Assembly: GCF_000685095.1 (NCBI RefSeq) | Contig: NZ_BAYE01000007.1 | Location: forward strand, 186,001-250,000 | DNA length: 64,000 nt | Source: Paraburkholderia caledonica NBRC 102488 | Lineage (GTDB): Bacteria; Pseudomonadota; Gammaproteobacteria; Burkholderiales; Burkholderiaceae | Direction: 5' to 3' | Shown here: positions 61,272 to 64,000 of the stretch, piece after piece | How the letters are laid out: each line of letters begins with the position of its first letter | How positions within the stretch are numbered: the stretch's first letter is position 1 | The notes under the pieces: model-generated | Told to the model about the DNA's origin: nothing | The model's database searches: none | Seen by the model: the letters and a program-made list of their open reading frames with translations, nothing else | Program-made: the position numbers and the translations under genes

Positions 61272-61910
61272 ATGAGTCTACGTCTTGGCGATACCGCACC
61301 GGATTTCGAGCAGGAATCCAGTATCGGCCGCATCAAGTTTCATGAATGGCTCGGCGACAGCTGGGGCGTGCTGTTCTCGCACCCGGCCGACTTTACGCCG
61401 GTCTGCACCACGGAACTCGGCCTGACCGCCAAGCTTGCCGAGGAATTCGAGAAGCGTAACGTGAAGACCATCGCGTTGTCGGTCGACAGCGCCGAGTCGC
61501 ACAAGGAGTGGATCAAGGACATCAACGAGACGCAGGCCGCCAACGTCGGGTTTCCGATTCTGGCCGATGGCGACCGCAAAGTGTCCGAGTTGTACGACAT
61601 GATTCACCCGAACGCCAATGAAACGCTCACGGTTCGCTCGCTGTTCATCATCGATCCGAAGAAGAAGGTGCGTCTGATCATTACGTACCCGGCAAGCACG
61701 GGGCGCAACTTCGACGAAGTGCTGCGCGTAATCGATTCGCTTCAGCTCACCGATAGCCACTCGGTTGCAACGCCCGGCAACTGGAAGCAGGGCGACGACG
61801 TCGTGATCGTGCCGTCGCTGAAGGACGAAGAGGTGATCAAACAGAAATTCCCGAAAGGCTACAAGGCGCTGCGTCCGTATCTGCGCATGACACCGCAGCC
61901 GAACAAGTAA
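61272..61910 (+). CDS. peroxiredoxin, 1-Cys (Prx6-type)
   Basis: The 212-residue peroxidase reduces hydrogen peroxide and organic peroxides in the cytoplasm. It has LGDTAPDFEQESSIGRIKFHEWLGDSWGVLFSHPADFTPVCTTELGLTAKL (catalytic cysteine about 47 in PVCTTE), VKTIALSVDSAESHKEWIKDI and the Prx6 C-terminal domain (PGNWKQGDDVVIVPSLKDEEVIKQKFPKGYKALRPYLRMT). I see no second resolving cysteine, as in 1-Cys enzymes. AAGGAG lies 7 nt before the ATG. A terminator follows 81 bp downstream. Confidence 0.95.
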   Translation: MSLRLGDTAPDFEQESSIGRIKFHEWLGDSWGVLFSHPADFTPVCTTELGLTAKLAEEFEKRNVKTIALSVDSAESHKEWIKDINETQAANVGFPILADGDRKVSELYDMIHPNANETLTVRSLFIIDPKKKVRLIITYPASTGRNFDEVLRVIDSLQLTDSHSVATPGNWKQGDDVVIVPSLKDEEVIKQKFPKGYKALRPYLRMTPQPNK

Positions 61911-61991
61911 GCGCGGGCTCGGCGCAAGGCCACAGGCGTTCGAAAGCAGAAAGCCGCGAGCCGCGAGCCGAAAGTGGCGCCACATACGGAC

Positions 61992-62022
61992 AAAGGCCGG
62001 TTCGTCGCGAACCGGCCTTTTA
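61992..62022. terminator. terminator between peroxiredoxin and gcdH
   Basis: AAAGGCCGGTTCG and CGAACCGGCCTTT form a perfect 13-bp stem with a TCG loop. The ends are T on one strand and A on the other, so it can work for both converging genes. Confidence 0.85.
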
Positions 62023-62080
62023 CTTTCGACGCAGGAACAAACCGCGCTGCGACAAACCTTGGTTTGCCGTCAGAAAGGCT

Positions 62081-63271
62081 TTAGAAAAACGCCTGGATGC
62101 CCGTTTGCGCGCGTCCGAGAATCAGCGCGTGAATGTCGTGCGTGCCTTCATAGGTGTTGACCACCTCGAGATTCACCAGATGCCGCGCGATGCCGAACTC
62201 GTCGGAGATGCCGTTCCCGCCCAGCATGTCCCGCGCGAGCCGCGCAATGTCGAGCGCCTTGCCGCATGAATTGCGTTTCATGATCGACGTGATCTCGACG
62301 GCCGCCGTGCCTTCGTCTTTCATACGACCGAGGCGCAGCACGCCTTGCAGCCCGAGCGTGATCTCCGTCTGCATATCGGCGAGTTTTTTCTGGATCAACT
62401 GGTTTGCCGCGAGCGGCCGGCCGAACTGCTTACGGTCGAGCACGTACTGACGCGCGGTGTGCCAGCAGGATTCCGCGGCGCCCAAGGCGCCCCACGCAAT
62501 GCCGTAGCGGGCTGAGTTCAGGCAGGTGAACGGACCGCGCAGGCCGCTCACTTCGGGAAAGCGGTTTTCTTCCGGTACGAACACTTCGTCGAGCACGATC
62601 TCGCCGGTGATCGACGCGCGCAGGCCCACCTTGCTATGAATGGTCGGCGCTGACAGTCCCTTCCAGCCCTTCTCGAGGATGAAGCCGCGAATCGCGTCCT
62701 TGCCGTTTTCCTCGAGCTTGGCCCACACCACGAAGACGTCGGCGATCGGCGAATTGGTGATCCACATTTTCGAGCCCGACAGCGAGTAGCCGCCGTCGAC
62801 CTTCTTTGCCCGCGTCACCATGCTGCCCGGATCGGAGCCGTGATTCGGCTCGGTCAGTCCGAAGCAGCCGATCCATTCGCCGGTGGCGAGCTTCGGCAGG
62901 TATTTCTGCTTCTGTGCCTCGGAGCCGAACTCGTAGATCGGCACCATGACCAGCGAAGACTGCACCGACATCATCGACCGGTAGCCGGAGTCGACGCGCT
63001 CCACTTCACGCGCGATCAAGCCATACGCCACGTAGTTCAGCCCGGGACCGCCGTATTGCTCGGGAATGGTCGGACCGAGCAGGCCCAGTTCGCCCATCTC
63101 GCGGAAGATTTCGATGTCGGTCTTCTCGTGACGGAACGCTTCCAGCACGCGCGGCTGCAGCTTGTCCTGCGCATACGCCGCGGCGGCGTCGCGCACCATG
63201 CGTTCGTCTTCGGTGAGCTGCTGATCCAGCAGCAGCGGGTCTTCCCAATGAAACTGCGCGGCCTCGGCCAT
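62081..63271 (-). CDS. gcdH: glutaryl-CoA dehydrogenase
   Basis: Oxidatively decarboxylates glutaryl-CoA to crotonyl-CoA in lysine and tryptophan breakdown. The 396-residue flavoprotein has [78 protein letters not shown] and the catalytic-base region [23 protein letters not shown]. These fit GcdH within the acyl-CoA dehydrogenases. AGGAG precedes the ATG. It diverges from an IclR-family regulator across a 94-bp gap that holds a palindrome. Confidence 0.95.
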   Translation of the reverse strand: MAEAAQFHWEDPLLLDQQLTEDERMVRDAAAAYAQDKLQPRVLEAFRHEKTDIEIFREMGELGLLGPTIPEQYGGPGLNYVAYGLIAREVERVDSGYRSMMSVQSSLVMVPIYEFGSEAQKQKYLPKLATGEWIGCFGLTEPNHGSDPGSMVTRAKKVDGGYSLSGSKMWITNSPIADVFVVWAKLEENGKDAIRGFILEKGWKGLSAPTIHSKVGLRASITGEIVLDEVFVPEENRFPEVSGLRGPFTCLNSARYGIAWGALGAAESCWHTARQYVLDRKQFGRPLAANQLIQKKLADMQTEITLGLQGVLRLGRMKDEGTAAVEITSIMKRNSCGKALDIARLARDMLGGNGISDEFGIARHLVNLEVVNTYEGTHDIHALILGRAQTGIQAFF

Positions 63272-63313
63272 GACGTATCTCCTGATTCTTCGCTTGATTC
63301 AAGCTTGACTAGA

Positions 63314-63330
63314 GTTCCGCTATGCAGAAC
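63314..63330. promoter_or_regulatory. IclR-type operator between gcdH and its divergent regulator
   Basis: GTTCCGCTATGCAGAAC is a near-perfect 17-bp palindrome (one pair differs in each half), of the GTTCCGC-n3-GCGGAAC type bound by IclR-family regulators. It lies in the 94-bp gap, 43 bp from the gcdH ATG and 36 bp from the regulator ATG. Confidence 0.65.
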
Positions 63331-63365
63331 AATGTTTTGCAAACCACGATTGAGTGTATCACCCG

Positions 63366-64000
63366 ATGACGTCCGCATCCACTTTGTCCGATCCGCTCGA
63401 CGAGCGCAAATTCGTTGTCGCCCTCGCACGCGGGCTTGATTTGCTGCGCGCATTCAAGCCGGGAGAAACGATGCTCGGCAATCGCGACTTCGTCGAACGC
63501 ACCGGCTTGCCCAAGGCGACTGTCAACCGTCTCGCCTACACGCTGACGGTGCTCGGCTATCTTCGGCTTGATGAGGCAATGGGAAAGTACGCGCTTGATG
63601 CAGGCGTGCTGTCGCTCGGGTTTGCGCTGCTCTCGGGCACCGACACGCTCGAACTCGCCCGCCCGCACATGCGCGGGTTTGCGCGCGAGGTGGGCGCGGC
63701 TGTTTCGCTTGGCTGCCGTGACGGCCTCGACATGATCTACCTCGACACGATACGCAGCGAAACCGCGCTCACGCTCGGCCTCGCACCCGGCTCGAAACTG
63801 TCGATGCTGACGAGTTCCATGGGTCGCGCTTATCTCGCTGTGCAACCTGTCGATGTGCGCGCCGCGTTGCTTGCGGAACTCAGGAAAGCGGCGGGAAAGG
63901 GCGGTGCGGCGCTGGTGGCCGACGCTGTGAAGGAAATCGCCGCGTTCGAAAAAGAGCGCTGCTGCTATTCGTTCCGCGCCTGGCACGACGATGTCAACGC
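63366..64000 (+). CDS. IclR-family transcriptional regulator (partial)
   Basis: The gene runs off the end of the window; 211 codons are present. The N-terminus has a winged helix (about 18-75: KFVVALARGLDLLRAFKPGETMLGNRDFVERTGLPKATVNRLAYTLTVLGYL), followed by the IclR effector domain (LELARPHMRGFAREVGAAVSLGCRDGLDMIYLDTIRSE, then LAPGSKLSMLTSSMGRAYLA). The ATG at 63366 is the natural start. Divergent placement suggests it controls gcdH. The ligand is unknown. Confidence 0.92.
   Translation, partial: MTSASTLSDPLDERKFVVALARGLDLLRAFKPGETMLGNRDFVERTGLPKATVNRLAYTLTVLGYLRLDEAMGKYALDAGVLSLGFALLSGTDTLELARPHMRGFAREVGAAVSLGCRDGLDMIYLDTIRSETALTLGLAPGSKLSMLTSSMGRAYLAVQPVDVRAALLAELRKAAGKGGAALVADAVKEIAAFEKERCCYSFRAWHDDVN

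Noticed and set aside
1..64000. CRISPR arrays, insertion sequences, integrases, toxin-antitoxin pairs, restriction-modification genes
   Set aside because: Looked for on both strands; no regularly spaced repeats, no transposase or integrase motifs, no recognisable toxin or restriction gene.

Overview
The window looks like one chromosomal segment of a Burkholderia-type betaproteobacterium, most likely Paraburkholderia. The basis is high GC, codon use, a near-complete set of housekeeping genes, and neighbourhoods I associate with that group: grpE-thioredoxin-dnaK-dnaJ, a pabB-pabC fusion, ybgC-tolQRAB-pal-cpoB, nrdR followed by minor pilins, and gcdH opposite an IclR regulator. I see no insertion sequence, prophage, CRISPR array or other mobile element. 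The genus is inference; I could not search a database.

Layout. 1-7.8 kb: end of ubiA, then on the minus strand a D-lactate-type FAD dehydrogenase, glcD-glcE-glcF (glycolate oxidase), yggS and proC. 7.8-9.7 kb: a cobalamin adenosyltransferase and hmp, the latter under an apparent NsrR operator. 9.9-18.1 kb (minus): aroG with an attenuator leader, tldD, a nitrilase-family amidase and the giant envelope protein YhdP. 18.3-24 kb: glnE (plus), then recN and nadK (minus). 24.2-34 kb (plus): hrcA, hemH, hslR, grpE, a thioredoxin, dnaK, dnaJ and pabBC, with a possible tiny secreted protein opposite the end of hslR. 34-40.3 kb (minus): a tightly packed run hda, HAD hydrolase, pcnB, folK, deoxynucleoside kinase, panB (listed in order of transcription), preceded by an AI-2E-type permease gene. 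40.4-45.6 kb: purM and a DedA protein (plus), with mutL and miaA (minus) between them. 45.7-53.2 kb (minus): an MscS channel, a small membrane protein, tRNA-Lys, and the Tol-Pal cluster. 53.3-59.4 kb: an SDR oxidoreductase (minus), then glyA behind a ZTP riboswitch, nrdR and a five-gene minor-pilin operon. 59.5-64 kb: a small DUF3318-like/YqjE/DUF883 membrane-protein cluster, a 1-Cys peroxiredoxin, gcdH and the start of an IclR regulator.

The most interesting signal is regulatory. Upstream of aroG (DAHP synthase, first step of the shikimate pathway) lies a complete textbook attenuator: a consensus-like promoter, a 22-codon leader peptide holding eight consecutive aromatic codons (F-Y-F-Y-F-F-W-Y), and four RNA segments that can form mutually exclusive protector, antiterminator and terminator hairpins. 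Other regulatory signals are a ZTP (pfl-motif) riboswitch before glyA, an NsrR-like palindrome overlapping the hmp ribosome-binding site, an IclR-type palindrome between gcdH and its divergent regulator, and -10 boxes placed 6-8 nt before the start codons of hrcA, mutL and ybgC, which suggest leaderless transcripts.

The genes form coherent units: 2-hydroxyacid oxidation (glc cluster), stress and protein folding (hrcA to dnaJ), folate/pantothenate/nucleotide metabolism (pabBC, folK, panB, kinase, purM, glyA), envelope integrity (tol-pal, yhdP, mscS) and type IV pilus assembly (minor pilins). Most start codons given here were chosen by ribosome-binding sites, coupling overlaps or family N-termini rather than by the longest reading frame.
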